The notes under the pieces are model-generated. The model saw only the letters and a list, made by a program, of their open reading frames with translations. It was not told the DNA's origin and did no database searches. Below, piece after piece: positions 51,701 to 57,906 of a DNA stretch of 64,000 nucleotides. Source of the DNA: Apostichopus japonicus (Eukaryota; Echinodermata; Holothuroidea; Aspidochirotida; Stichopodidae); NCBI RefSeq assembly GCF_037975245.1, contig NC_092577.1, positions 10,976,013 through 11,040,012 of the forward strand, given 5' to 3'. The position numbers and the translations under genes are program-made. Each line of letters begins with the position of its first letter. Position 1 is the stretch's first letter.

Positions 51701-54655
51701 GGGCTATGGCCTGGTCCTATGTTGGACCTCCAGTAATCCAGCATAGCTAGCCTATTACAGGTCTCAATTGCAACCTAGGCCTAAGCAACATTTCAACTGG
51801 TAAAAACTCTGTAACTAGGCCTAGGCTAATCATGGTGTTAGGCTCACCAAATCATCACTATCACAAAGAATGAGTACGAAATGTCTGGCCAAGACTAGGC
51901 CCTTGGTGCATACTTTCGGTGGAGCGTGACCACAGTTTCTGTGTACTAGCCTAGCCCATTATCATATTCATAACATAAGACTTCACATTACATCTTAACA
52001 CTAATAATACCTACTTGCTTAGCTAAAATTTAAAACGTTACTGTTACTACTTCTAGGCTAACGTATATGCCTACAACAAATAGTAACGGCGACCTAGCCT
52101 CGCGTTAGGCCAACGGACGGAAGTTAAAATCGTGTATGCCGCACATGCGTAGTTTTACGGTTTTGGCGAAGGAAATTACAAATAACTACCTTCAAAAGTC
52201 TCTATTAGCTCATCCATTCCCCATCTGGTGAGAACTGATTTGACTTCAGGCTCTGACATGATGAATTACGGCCATAGAGCAAGTATTACGACAAATCACC
52301 GTTCGCTTTTCGGAGCTTGAGACTGCGCACAGGTACGGTATGGCGCGATTGCAGTGCAGAACAATGAAGGCCAAACGAATTTGTTGCACGCAACACTCTT
52401 TGTGCTCAACTATTTGGCACAAACCCTTTGCTAAGTGCATGAAGCAACATTTTGCTTACAAACATAGTAATTGACTCTCAGGAGTTGGGCAATTTTTGCC
52501 AAAAAAATTATTACCCAACTAAATTTGCCCAACAGTTCTTAGCGTGCAATGAATGTATACTTAGGCCTACACTACAGTAAGCTTATTGACGAATGTGTCA
52601 ATGTATGAAATAACTTGACACGGCAGACATTTTGTGGTCAAATCCTGCTCAATTGTACGTTGCGTAGGCACTGAACAATAACTATTTTGAGATTATTACA
52701 TTTCTGAGGAACTTAACATTTGAAAAACGCATACAGTTGAGTGATTTGGATTTTTCGTTGATGGACATCGTTAATCAAATCCTTAAGTGCGTCAATTATG
52801 AGCCCACCATTCTATAGGAACATCCGATTCTCATGGTTTTATCAGTTTAAACTGGTAAAGATGAGCACCCGTTGATCGGTTAAAACTGATGTGTTATAGT
52901 TTCTTAACATGTGTTACATTCCAATAGCTACTGAGAAGGACTTACAAACAGAAAACAAATTAAACAAACAATTCTATGCATAATGATTGACTGGACTAAC
53001 CAGGCTACTCTAAAGGTTTCGATAATTTCGTACACATTTTAACAGAAAGTTGAATGACAGTTTACAGCCAAACGCTTAACATTTGCAATTTGAACCATCT
53101 TTACCATCTATACTTACTAATCAAAGATATGGACAGTTGCTTAGGATCCAAAGCAGTCATTAGTTGAAACAGCCTTTGAGTAATGAATTTGTCTGTTAGT
53201 AAATTTTCCACAGTAGCATCTGCTGACAGGTCTAACATGTGTTGCAGTGTTATAACACACTTCTTTTTATACTGATTAACGGTTGTCACTTATTCACAGT
53301 ACAAACTGATCAAGCCATATACATTGGGTAGTAGAATTAACATCTACAACATTAATAGCCCAGTTGATTAAGGTGAAAGAAAATCGGAAAGCAATCATGG
53401 TTGTTTCCCATTTAAGAACCTAGTGGAAGCACGATATATTTACTGCAATTCATTTTAAAAGATGTCTTGAGTCAGAATTATACTTTTGAGATATCTCAAA
53501 AGTATAATATTTTTTTAAAATTCATTCTTATTCTTGTTTTATTCTTCATCATGTACAGCGCATATGAAAAATATATATTTTATAGTATTTGCGCTATATA
53601 AGGAACCATGTTAATAATACAAAAAAAAAAAAAAAATGGAATTTTAGTTTTGTTTCTATATCTATTCAGGATGTCAAGATGTTTATCTTCATAATATGCT
53701 TACTCCCTGGAATGCTCCTTTAAGGAAAAGGAAATGACGTCATCGGTTCCGTAATGCTGGTCTCAAAAGGTACAACATTCTCTTATCCTTTCTATTTGTA
53801 CCATTGACATCCGCAGATAACGTATTCGAAACTTGCAGTTAAAACCGACATATTCTGTCCATATGTTACGAAATTAGTTTCCGTATATAGAATTCCCAAA
53901 AATGTTACGTTTAAGTAATTATAAGTTCACAATGTTCTATTGCCATATTTTCAGTTTAATTTCAGTTTAATTAACTCACAACATATTATTCCAGTACTAC
54001 TAAAACAATGCAAATATCGATCTTTTCGAAGAATTCGGAGATCATATAGACATATGATTCAATTAAACCACCTGAAATTACATTAAAACAAAGTTAATTT
54101 GCCTCCTACCAAATCTGTGGCTTTTGAGAAAGAAAAAAACGCCCGCTTCGGCCTGTGATGGTGTCAGTGTCGAGTTTTGACGATTTCAATTCTGAAATGA
54201 ATTTAACAGAACATACTGACACACTGATTGACCTTTGACCTTTAGTATCATACAGTCCACGCTATAACAAACCCGATCCTCATGGATAGAGGGGGTCATC
54301 ATGGCTTAGGTAATACGTCTTTGCAGATATGCTATCAAGACAGAAAACGGAAAAAACAAAACAAAAAGAGGGATTTTAAAGACACCTTCATCTAACCCTC
54401 TTTCAATTAAAAACAAACAAAGCAAAAACAATAATGAACCCGCACACTCATTGAATGCCTACTGCGTTAACAATCTATAAACGAATTTTTTTTTTCGATA
54501 GAAAAATTGCCTAAAAAATGTCGGTTAGATTTACCTAGCTGGTCGGTTCTTTCAAATGCAACAGGTTTGAATCCCTCTTCCAGACAAGCCTTAATCGCTG
54601 CTAACCCACTCGGCCCAGCTCCGATGATTCCAATGCGGTTACCTTTCATTGTCAA
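24882..54655 (-). CDS. Flavin-containing monooxygenase, complete, 7 exons
   Basis: Exons (5' to 3', minus strand) are 54655-54535, 43602-43430, 41977-41689, 40232-40177, 29158-28765, 27492-27242 and 25199-24882. All have AG/GT borders and join in phase to 1602 nt, 533 residues, the usual FMO length. Visible landmarks are an N-terminal FAD Rossmann motif (GIIGAGPSG), a LGGTW motif, a DFPxP segment, [16 protein letters not shown], an FxGxxx(T)xxxY signature, a second dinucleotide motif [22 protein letters not shown], and a C-terminal [13 protein letters not shown] followed by one hydrophobic anchor. FMOs use NADPH, FAD and O2 to oxygenate nucleophilic N or S atoms, usually at the ER membrane. 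Signature His is Thr and GxGxSG is GxGxSA, so activity or cofactor use may differ. The SRCR gene lies in intron 4 and the SAM gene in intron 1. Confidence 0.92.
26371..26514. mobile_element. Fold-back MITE, 144 bp
   Basis: The left arm AAACAAATAATGAATGGTT then GTGCAATAGTGCAAATATT is mirrored by the right arm, which reads the same when inverted. The centre holds CTCGGCTGCGCCTCG. No ORF is likely. It sits in FMO intron 6. Confidence 0.85.
27242..27492 (-). CDS. FMO exon 6
   Basis: The acceptor TTTTCTAAAG was preferred over downstream AGs because it has a long pyrimidine tract and keeps phase. It encodes [20 protein letters not shown], then [14 protein letters not shown] and LPSTSEMIA, all typical of the FMO C-terminal half. 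The donor is GTAAGT, phase 0. Confidence 0.9.
28324..28371 (-). pseudogene. Duplicated fragment of FMO exon 5
   Basis: 48 bp identical to 28785-28832 (the part coding [15 protein letters not shown]), placed 461 bp downstream in intron 5. A 14-bp piece of it is repeated again just before. It lacks splice sites and ends in a stop in the FMO frame. Confidence 0.88.
28616..28735 (+). repeat. G-rich tract with G-quadruplex potential
   Basis: Very G-rich stretch with many runs of four or more G, including one of about 16, about 30 bp past the donor of FMO exon 5. On the FMO transcript it is C-rich. Confidence 0.85.
28765..29158 (-). CDS. FMO exon 5
   Basis: Acceptor TTTATTTTTATCAG, donor GTGAGC. 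It encodes [20 protein letters not shown], a region that aligns with the STRRGAWVI...NGYP stretch of FMOs. It then gives [26 protein letters not shown], and the conserved [14 protein letters not shown]. Confidence 0.92.
29192..29410. repeat. (TA)n/(CATA)n microsatellite
   Basis: Long AT-dinucleotide tract with CATACACATA interruptions, close to the acceptor of FMO exon 5. It creates overlapping spurious Tyr-Ile ORFs on both strands. Confidence 0.95.
30533..30605 (+). CDS. SRCR gene exon 1, signal peptide
   Basis: ATG 30533-30535. It encodes 24 residues: charged MEKET, hydrophobic core [13 protein letters not shown], then TSQAVG, which fits a cleavable signal peptide. Donor A/GTAAGT, phase 1. 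Confidence 0.75.
30533..39317 (+). CDS. Secreted SRCR protein with tandemly duplicated Ser/Thr-rich stalk exons
   Basis: Predicted exons are 30533-30605, 31029-31097, 32146-32247, 32437-32538, 33307-33405, 34207-34305, 34896-35003, 35153-35257, 35407-35511, 35661-35765, 35928-36023 and 39001-39317. Every internal junction is phase 1 and the sum is 1380 nt, 459 residues plus TAA. The N-terminus is a signal peptide (MEKETF, then a hydrophobic [10 protein letters not shown]). A small exon follows with two Cys. Nine related Thr/Ser-rich exons then make a mucin-like stalk of about 300 residues, with likely O-glycosylation. The last exon is one SRCR domain with six Cys (group A). No membrane anchor is seen, so secretion is likely. 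SRCR proteins often bind microbes or ligands in echinoderm immunity; that role here is inference. The gene lies wholly inside FMO intron 4 on the opposite strand. Confidence 0.8.
30707..30800. repeat. (TA)n microsatellite
   Basis: Nearly pure AT-dinucleotide tract of about 90 bp in intron 1 of the SRCR gene. Confidence 0.95.
31029..31097 (+). CDS. SRCR gene exon 2, short two-Cys segment
   Basis: Acceptor TTTATTTCCTTCAG, donor G/GTAAGA, phase 1-1. It encodes [20 protein letters not shown]. The two Cys could pair. I do not recognise a domain. Confidence 0.6.
32146..32247 (+). CDS. SRCR gene stalk exon a
   Basis: Phase 1-1, acceptor ATCTAAACAG, donor A/GTAAAA. It encodes [20 protein letters not shown] and a [11 protein letters not shown] end, the archetype of the repeated stalk exon. 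Confidence 0.72.
32437..32538 (+). CDS. SRCR gene stalk exon b
   Basis: Same length (102 nt), phase and motif as the exon at 32146 ([18 protein letters not shown]). Donor A/GTATAC. Confidence 0.72.
32614..32922. mobile_element. Fold-back MITE, about 310 bp
   Basis: The left arm CACAGAGATTACAGTAACTA...GTAGCATGTGCTATTAGG...GTAAGAACTGAGGATATGTG reappears inverted in the right half, with the centre near 32768. A related single arm occurs at 36447-36555. No ORF. It lies in an intron of the SRCR gene. Confidence 0.88.
33307..33405 (+). CDS. SRCR gene stalk exon c
   Basis: Acceptor CTATGTACAG, donor G/GTATAG, 99 nt, phase 1-1. It encodes [20 protein letters not shown]-type sequence and [11 protein letters not shown]. 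Confidence 0.72.
33624..33726 (+). pseudogene. Decayed stalk exon 1
   Basis: Clear copy of the stalk exon with an intact acceptor (ACCGTACAG). It carries an in-frame TAG near its 3' end, and its donor has become GAACAA. It is probably skipped. Confidence 0.8.
33930..34024 (+). pseudogene. Decayed stalk exon 2
   Basis: Related to the stalk exons (DFLESSN...TTNRHSTT and VQDITT). The phase after the acceptor-like ATAG is shifted and the donor is lost (CATACA in place of GTACA). Confidence 0.75.
34207..34305 (+). CDS. SRCR gene stalk exon d
   Basis: Acceptor CTTTACAG, donor A/GTAAAG, phase 1-1. It encodes [19 protein letters not shown] and [10 protein letters not shown]. Confidence 0.72.
34610..34708 (+). 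pseudogene. Decayed stalk exon 3
   Basis: Acceptor CTACACAG and donor A/GTACAA are kept, but indels shift the frame after SSTLKSS and a TAA follows. If it were included, the protein would be truncated before the SRCR domain. Confidence 0.78.
34896..35003 (+). CDS. SRCR gene stalk exon e
   Basis: Acceptor CTATGCAG, donor A/GTATGA, 108 nt, phase 1-1. It encodes [20 protein letters not shown] and [12 protein letters not shown]. Confidence 0.72.
35153..35257 (+). CDS. SRCR gene stalk exon f
   Basis: 105 nt, phase 1-1. It encodes [19 protein letters not shown] and [12 protein letters not shown]. Exon and both flanking introns are nearly identical to the next copy 254 bp downstream. Confidence 0.75.
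35407..35511 (+). CDS. SRCR gene stalk exon g
   Basis: Near-identical 254-bp-spaced duplicate of the exon at 35153, differing near the 3' end (NQYKTT). Donor A/GTACAT. Confidence 0.75.
35661..35765 (+). CDS. SRCR gene stalk exon h
   Basis: Third copy of the [10 protein letters not shown] type, 105 nt, phase 1-1, again spaced 254 bp from the previous one. Donor A/GTATAA. Confidence 0.75.
35928..36023 (+). CDS. SRCR gene stalk exon i (last)
   Basis: Acceptor ACCATTACAG, donor G/GTAAAA, 96 nt, phase 1-1. It encodes [19 protein letters not shown] and ends so that G plus TA of the next exon gives the Val of VRLVNG. Confidence 0.72.
36298..36345 (-). ncRNA. Degenerate hammerhead-ribozyme-like retroelement motif
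   Basis: The minus strand reads TTGAAGA, then GATCC-TGCTA-GGATC (a perfect 5-bp stem and loop), then GAAACGTC. This resembles the hammerhead core CUGANGA-stem II-GAAA found in Penelope-like elements and retrozymes, with the first C changed and one extra A before stem II. Diverged relatives lie at about 42986-43025 and 43182-43215. Catalysis is unlikely for this copy. Confidence 0.35.
36447..36555 (+). mobile_element. Single arm of the fold-back MITE
   Basis: Matches the left arm of the element at 32614-32922 (CACAGAGATTACAGTAACTA, CTGATAAATCTGATA, ATGTGCTATTA). It runs straight into the GATATC array, so it may be truncated there. Confidence 0.75.
36553..36832. repeat. Array of AGATATCT palindromes
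   Basis: Twelve intact GATATC cores in about 280 bp, each usually inside a longer palindrome such as TTTCAGATATCTGAAA and separated by 10-20 bp of AATT-rich DNA. The units are not a simple head-to-tail repeat. Confidence 0.92.
37045..37300 (+). mobile_element. tRNA-derived SINE
   Basis: A pol III-like A box (TGTTAAAGTGG) and a perfect B box GGTTCGAGCC lie about 45 bp apart in a tRNA-like head. A unique body follows to about 37300. It abuts the 36-bp minisatellite in the last SRCR intron. Confidence 0.65.
37312..38886. repeat. 36-bp minisatellite with higher-order structure
   Basis: About 43 copies of a unit with ACATTACAGGTTACGTGTAA and CATTGAAATGTTAAGA parts. The variant GGGTTACCTG recurs at 37431, 37718 and 38293, i.e. 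spacings of 287 and 575 bp, which indicates duplication of blocks of 8 units. The unit length (12 codons) keeps both strands open, and the translations are spurious. GTTACGTGTAAC is near-palindromic. Confidence 0.95.
39001..39317 (+). CDS. SRCR gene terminal exon, SRCR domain
   Basis: Acceptor TTTTTGTATTCCAG. It encodes a complete SRCR domain: [55 protein letters not shown] and AGVYC, with six Cys in group A spacing. The Asp/Glu residues near GHDEDAG may bind cation. TAA at 39315-39317. Confidence 0.95.
40177..40232 (-). CDS. FMO exon 4 (NADPH motif), 56 nt
   Basis: Acceptor TATCAAAG, donor GTAAGT. With the preceding G it encodes [19 protein letters not shown], the NADPH-binding loop. The usual GxGNSG is GxGISA here. 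Phase 1 to 0, joining exon 5 at TYISSRNG. Only the exact phase fit and motif reveal this very small exon. Confidence 0.85.
41689..41977 (-). CDS. FMO exon 3 (FMO signature)
   Basis: Acceptor CGTTATAG, donor GTGAGT. It encodes [14 protein letters not shown], a WRLRYQ strand, [17 protein letters not shown], then the signature [11 protein letters not shown] and NVLVVG. In the FxGxxxHxxxY motif the His position holds Thr. Confidence 0.92.
42207..42833. repeat. 47-bp minisatellite in FMO intron 2
   Basis: About 13 copies of GTTAGTATGATTGGTATGCT plus AGTGTCACTTTACTACAATA and a short link. Some units are C-variant (TATACCGCAACATAAATG). Confidence 0.92.
43430..43602 (-). CDS. FMO exon 2
   Basis: Acceptor TTCTTGTAG, donor GTAAGT. 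It encodes GTWVYRED, a [15 protein letters not shown] stretch, the [11 protein letters not shown] element and LEYFQ, phase 1 to 0. Confidence 0.9.
43770..43960. repeat. Tandem repeat, about 45-52 bp, 4 copies
   Basis: Four imperfect units built from GGATCCGTGTCCAACTAGA and CCAGTCCCGTTAGTCAAT, in FMO intron 1. Confidence 0.85.
44608..44941. mobile_element. Fold-back inverted repeat at left end of putative 8-kb element
   Basis: The left arm GTAGCAAAAATTGCCCAACA...TAGAAATTGGGGAAACATAG...AACTGTGTTTAGCACAG recurs inverted in the right arm up to 44941. Many TTGGG/CCCAA words lie inside. It directly follows the terminal motif CACGCTAAGAAC at 44592. Confidence 0.85.
46340..46660 (-). CDS. SAM gene exon 7 (C-terminus)
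   Basis: Acceptor ATCATTACAG. It encodes [40 protein letters not shown] and [13 protein letters not shown], the conserved C-terminal block, and ends at a stop at 46340. Confidence 0.82.
   Translation of the reverse strand, partial: NVTNIKSFCGDIDETVHPQPFTVVLWDLKQKSRQFFVLIVRKALPATSLLKAIDTCFKMHFVFDIEYQPDCEASWQFLQSIIYELNTAITKEISSVKAFRAYYNSM
46340..52259 (-). CDS. SAM-domain protein, SAMD3-like multicopy family
   Basis: Exons (5' to 3') are 52259-52190, 50542-50450, 49972-49822, 48978-48797, 47871-47727, 47308-47184 and 46660-46340, each with AG/GT borders. The N-terminus is a SAM-like domain ([30 protein letters not shown]). A basic and acidic linker follows, then the family core ([36 protein letters not shown]), a [11 protein letters not shown] stretch and the conserved C-terminus ([24 protein letters not shown]). 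I know this arrangement from uncharacterised SAM proteins that are multicopy in fish and invertebrates; function unknown. Exon 2 ends in phase 1 but exon 3 starts in phase 0, so one small exon is missing from my model or the copy is broken there. All other joins are in phase. Confidence 0.75.
47184..47308 (-). CDS. SAM gene exon 6
   Basis: Acceptor TTTTGACAG, donor GTAAGT. It encodes [40 protein letters not shown]. Confidence 0.75.
47727..47871 (-). CDS. SAM gene exon 5
   Basis: Acceptor TATATACAG, donor T/GTAAGT. It encodes [20 protein letters not shown] and [15 protein letters not shown]. Confidence 0.78.
48797..48978 (-). CDS. SAM gene exon 4
   Basis: Acceptor TCTGATTTCAG, donor GTAAGT. 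It encodes [23 protein letters not shown] and [14 protein letters not shown], a helical core typical of this family. Confidence 0.78.
49822..49972 (-). CDS. SAM gene exon 3, linker
   Basis: Acceptor TTTCACAG, donor G/GTGAGT. It encodes [20 protein letters not shown], a basic SRKRVKKYS patch and an acidic end. Confidence 0.65.
50450..50542 (-). CDS. SAM gene exon 2
   Basis: Acceptor GTTTCTTTCAG. It encodes [20 protein letters not shown] then IPKVG, the second half of the SAM domain. The predicted donor T/GTTAGT is weak. Confidence 0.75.
52190..52259 (-). CDS. SAM gene exon 1 (start)
   Basis: ATG at 52259. It encodes [20 protein letters not shown], the first half of a SAM domain, then TFE and donor G/GTAGTT, phase 1. 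Confidence 0.78.
53101..53289 (-). CDS. Unrecognised possible exon
   Basis: A minus-strand open frame encodes [20 protein letters not shown] and [18 protein letters not shown], then a consensus donor GTAAGTATAG. Composition is protein-like (amphipathic helices), but I recognise no family and find no partner exons. It lies between the SAM gene start and FMO exon 1, outside the putative element. Confidence 0.25.
   Translation of the reverse strand: MTTVNQYKKKCVITLQHMLDLSADATVENLLTDKFITQRLFQLMTALDPKQLSISLISKYRW
53478..53509. repeat. 32-bp perfect palindrome
   Basis: ATTATACTTTTGAGAT is followed directly by its reverse complement. It resembles the GATATC-centred palindromes at 36.6 kb. Confidence 0.9.
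54535..54655 (-). CDS. FMO exon 1 (start, FAD motif)
   Basis: ATG at 54655, with a second in-frame Met two codons later. It encodes [20 protein letters not shown], the FAD-binding GxGxxG motif, then FERTDQL, and ends at CTAG/GTAAAT in phase 1. The next exon supplies GA, giving the conserved LGGTW. Confidence 0.93.
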
Positions 54656-56709
54656 TCAATGACAGAGAATAAATTAATATTCATTCATCATGGTTAGTGA
54701 TGTTTTTGATTGTCAACTTCTATCAAAGGCAGACCTTTTCCATAAATAGCAGGCAAAATTAATTTGGATATTAGCTGGTATGCGATTATGGCACGGTATA
54801 TGGCGACACTGTCTAATTGTCTGTATATTATGAACACGTTATATGGCTACTCTGTTGAACTTTGGTTACGTATCAGACGAATATGTAGATTTTATTTTTA
54901 CCGCTGAGTATTATAATATTGTATTTGATACCAGCAGATTGCGACAAAATCTGACACAAATACAGGTACAAGAACGGAAACCTTTTATCAAAAAGTTATA
55001 TTCGCTATTTTATTAATGGTTAGTGGTTGTCAAGAAAACCCTCTATCGATCTTCATCATCCTCGCACCCTGCTAGTCAACTCTCAGTGCCCAGTACACCT
55101 TTAGATTTAGGACTGCATGACCATGTGATCATTACGGTGATAGGTCAAGGGATATAACTCGAGTCCCTTTAAAACGGGGATAAATTTCACACATGATCTT
55201 AAGCCAAAAATACCATGCATTATATACAGACAAGACGTTAAACTGTAAATAAAAAAAAATCTTTATTAATCTAAGAGACTGTTGCTTCCTTTGTAAGTTG
55301 CTCATAAGACCATACCACGTCACGTGATCACATAAACTCATCGTTTATTTGAAAATTTTGCTTTGAATTTTCTTCTATAATGTTCATAATACCGTAAATA
55401 TTCATTGTGGCGGGTCCACGTATAAAATTACCAAGTTTTTACACATTATGAAAGCTTTCATATGCAAATTACTACAGGACTAGTATTTCACAAAAAAATG
55501 TCTATACCTAATAAACTTATTTTGTAAACAATTTACTTTCACTTGTTATACACAACATCTGTTGTGGTCATTGTGTGTTGTGAAGGTCGGGGGTGGGGTG
55601 GAGGGGGGGGGGGGGTGTAATTATTCTTACATAATTAGATATTTTAACGAAAGACGTTCGCTTGCACGTAAGGTCCTACCAGAGATATGTGTAATTCGAT
55701 TTTGGGTAAGATGATATTTTGTATATCCGTACAGTGCATAAGGCTATACATTGTGTCGCTACATAGTGCCGTATATATGTAATCCTTGGCACAGGGGGAA
55801 CAGGTGCCAGTCCTTTCACTTTACGTAACACCGTCTAATCACATGGCTGTTGCAGTGTCAATGTAAGAGGGATTCGGGATTAAAAGTTGATAAACGTTTC
55901 GTTTTTCGGTCACAGACAGTCTACCGTATTATACATATCTTCTCTATACAGGAGGACTTTTGATTGTTACCGGTAAGTTTTAAATTTTAATGTCAAAATA
56001 TGAGTCGTTACTTAAGGAGTCATCGGGTATGATGTTACAGTCACTTGATTTATATATACATTATAATACTTTATTATTAATAAGTTAATTTCTTATTCTG
56101 TTCCTGTTTTGCATTACATTTTATGCTGACTCAGAAATCCATATTTGTGACATTTGTGCTACAATTTTTTTTCCTGCAAAAATTGTAGTGAATTATCCTG
56201 CAATAGTTTAATTAAGTCCATGGAATAGATAACCATTCGTGAGTCTAACACTGCCACATCACGGTATACTTTAAGCTACAAATAAATTCCATGACAAAAA
56301 AAAAAGAAACAAGAATCTTCATCATATAAATTATTCATAATAGAACATATTGCCGTATTTAAAGTTTAAGGTAAATGTAATAAAATATTCCCGAGAGACG
56401 TATAAACTTAATGAAGAAACATTAATTAAAACAATGAAGCATCGCTTTGTGATGGTTAAATTTTTAGGTAATAACTCAAGACGTATTATTGTATTTGCTG
56501 GTATAACTACTTGTACAGGGAATGATTGCCAAATTAAAAAAGTACGAATATCATGTAAATAGACATTAATTCACTGCGATGAAGATCACTCATTGCGCTC
56601 AAAATATAGGTGTCAAAGGTAGTATATCTATTACCATGTGTCTCGTTGGTTGGGTTGATATTATTTACTGCATAAAGGGAACATGTTTAAAATTCTCTGA
56701 TTTTGAACC

Positions 56710-56710
<1 letters not shown>
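54656..56710. other. FMO 5' flank, no further gene seen
   Basis: AT-rich with a G-run at about 55600-55617. I could not identify an FMO promoter element with confidence. Short ORFs here have no recognisable motifs. Confidence 0.55.
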
Positions 56711-56767
<57 letters not shown>

Positions 56768-56895
56768 GGAAACGTTTTGAGAAGGACAATCCAAAACAAT
56801 GAAAAAACTTCCAGCCTCCACCGGGATTCGAACCCGGGACTCCCGCTTTGTACGCGGACACCCTAACCAAATAGGCCATGGACGCTGATTGTATG
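56711..56895 (-). mobile_element. tRNA-derived SINE with (TA)n tail
   Basis: On the minus strand a tRNA-like sequence folds with an acceptor arm (AGCGTCC/GGAGGCT, 6 of 7 pairs), an anticodon arm TCCGC-GTACAAA-GCGGG and a perfect T arm CCGGG-TTCGAAT-CCCGG. The anticodon would be ACA, not normal for a functional tRNA. A body of about 45 bp and a pure (TA)n tract (56711-56766) follow, as in a SINE tail. Confidence 0.72.
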
Positions 56896-57906
56896 TTCAG
56901 AGGTTCGAAACCCGGTAAGGAAGGTCGTAATTTCACTGTACGCGTTTGTCACCTGTATCGAACATGATGCTAACCAATTCGAAATCAGTTGTGATTCGTA
57001 AGGCCGGATCTCAAAAGAGGTACAATATATATATATATATATATATTTTTATTTATTTATTTTTTTTTATTATTATTATTCGACAAAAGCAGAGACATAG
57101 GACATGACTCATAATTGACAAATAAGGAGTTTTTTTCTAGAAAATACTTAGGACTGGGACCTTTGTCAGCAATACTTGGCAGTGGAATGAAAGTACAAAG
57201 TGTAGCACAATGAAAGTATGATGCTTGATAAGTGTAAGTAGCATTGATGGAAATACAACCACATAAACCATGACCATACAGGACGTGGACCGAGGAGCAA
57301 AGAATAGGAAGAACGGATTACATATGTTTGTAGAACTGATAGTTGTCATTAAGGATGTGACTTAATACGAAAGATCAAATCGATTCCTTTTCGTCTAAGT
57401 TCAGTTACGGATTTGAAATTCGAGGCAATTAAAATACATTTTAGGCTTTTGAGGGAATGTCTATGAAGATTGAAATTTTCGGAAACGGGGAATCCTGCAA
57501 AAAGTATCACGCATGTCTTTTTTTTATAATTGAAACTTCATACGTTTCTACTGTGTACAATCTTGCTATATTGTTTTTTTTTTGTCATATAGAACCTTGT
57601 AGCGTTTAGTCATATGCAGTTCACTGTATTATTCAATTGAAATGGCCTTTAATCAGGAAACTGGCAATCATTATGACACGTGTTCGGTCTACAGCCTTGG
57701 TATGCCAGCAAATTTTAATTGAAACAGTATAAAACCATTGAAACGAATATGAGATTGCATAGATACCGTATGATTAAATACCTTCCCCTTTTGATTTTAG
57801 TAATTCAGTTCCATTTTATATTCTGGTAGTAAAAACTGGGTAGAAATGCAGTAAACACTTTGTGAAACAAAGGGGGCAATCCTGTTCGAACTAAGTCGGG
57901 TACAAC

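Larger units (their letters stand above)
44592..52546. mobile_element. Putative 8-kb TIR element carrying the SAM gene
   Basis: CACGCTAAGAAC at 44592-44603 recurs inverted at 52535-52546. Both ends also share GCAAAAATTGCCCAAC within 80 bp in mirrored orientation. CA borders both ends and could be a 2-bp target duplication. Short terminal repeats starting with CAC plus many subterminal repeats recall CACTA-type elements. No recognisable transposase is seen. The SAM-domain gene is the only gene inside. Confidence 0.5.

Noticed and set aside
56350-56562. 70-residue plus-strand ORF (KHRFVMVKFLGNN...)
   Set aside because: It looks protein-like in parts, but I recognise no family and see no partner exon, so it could be chance.
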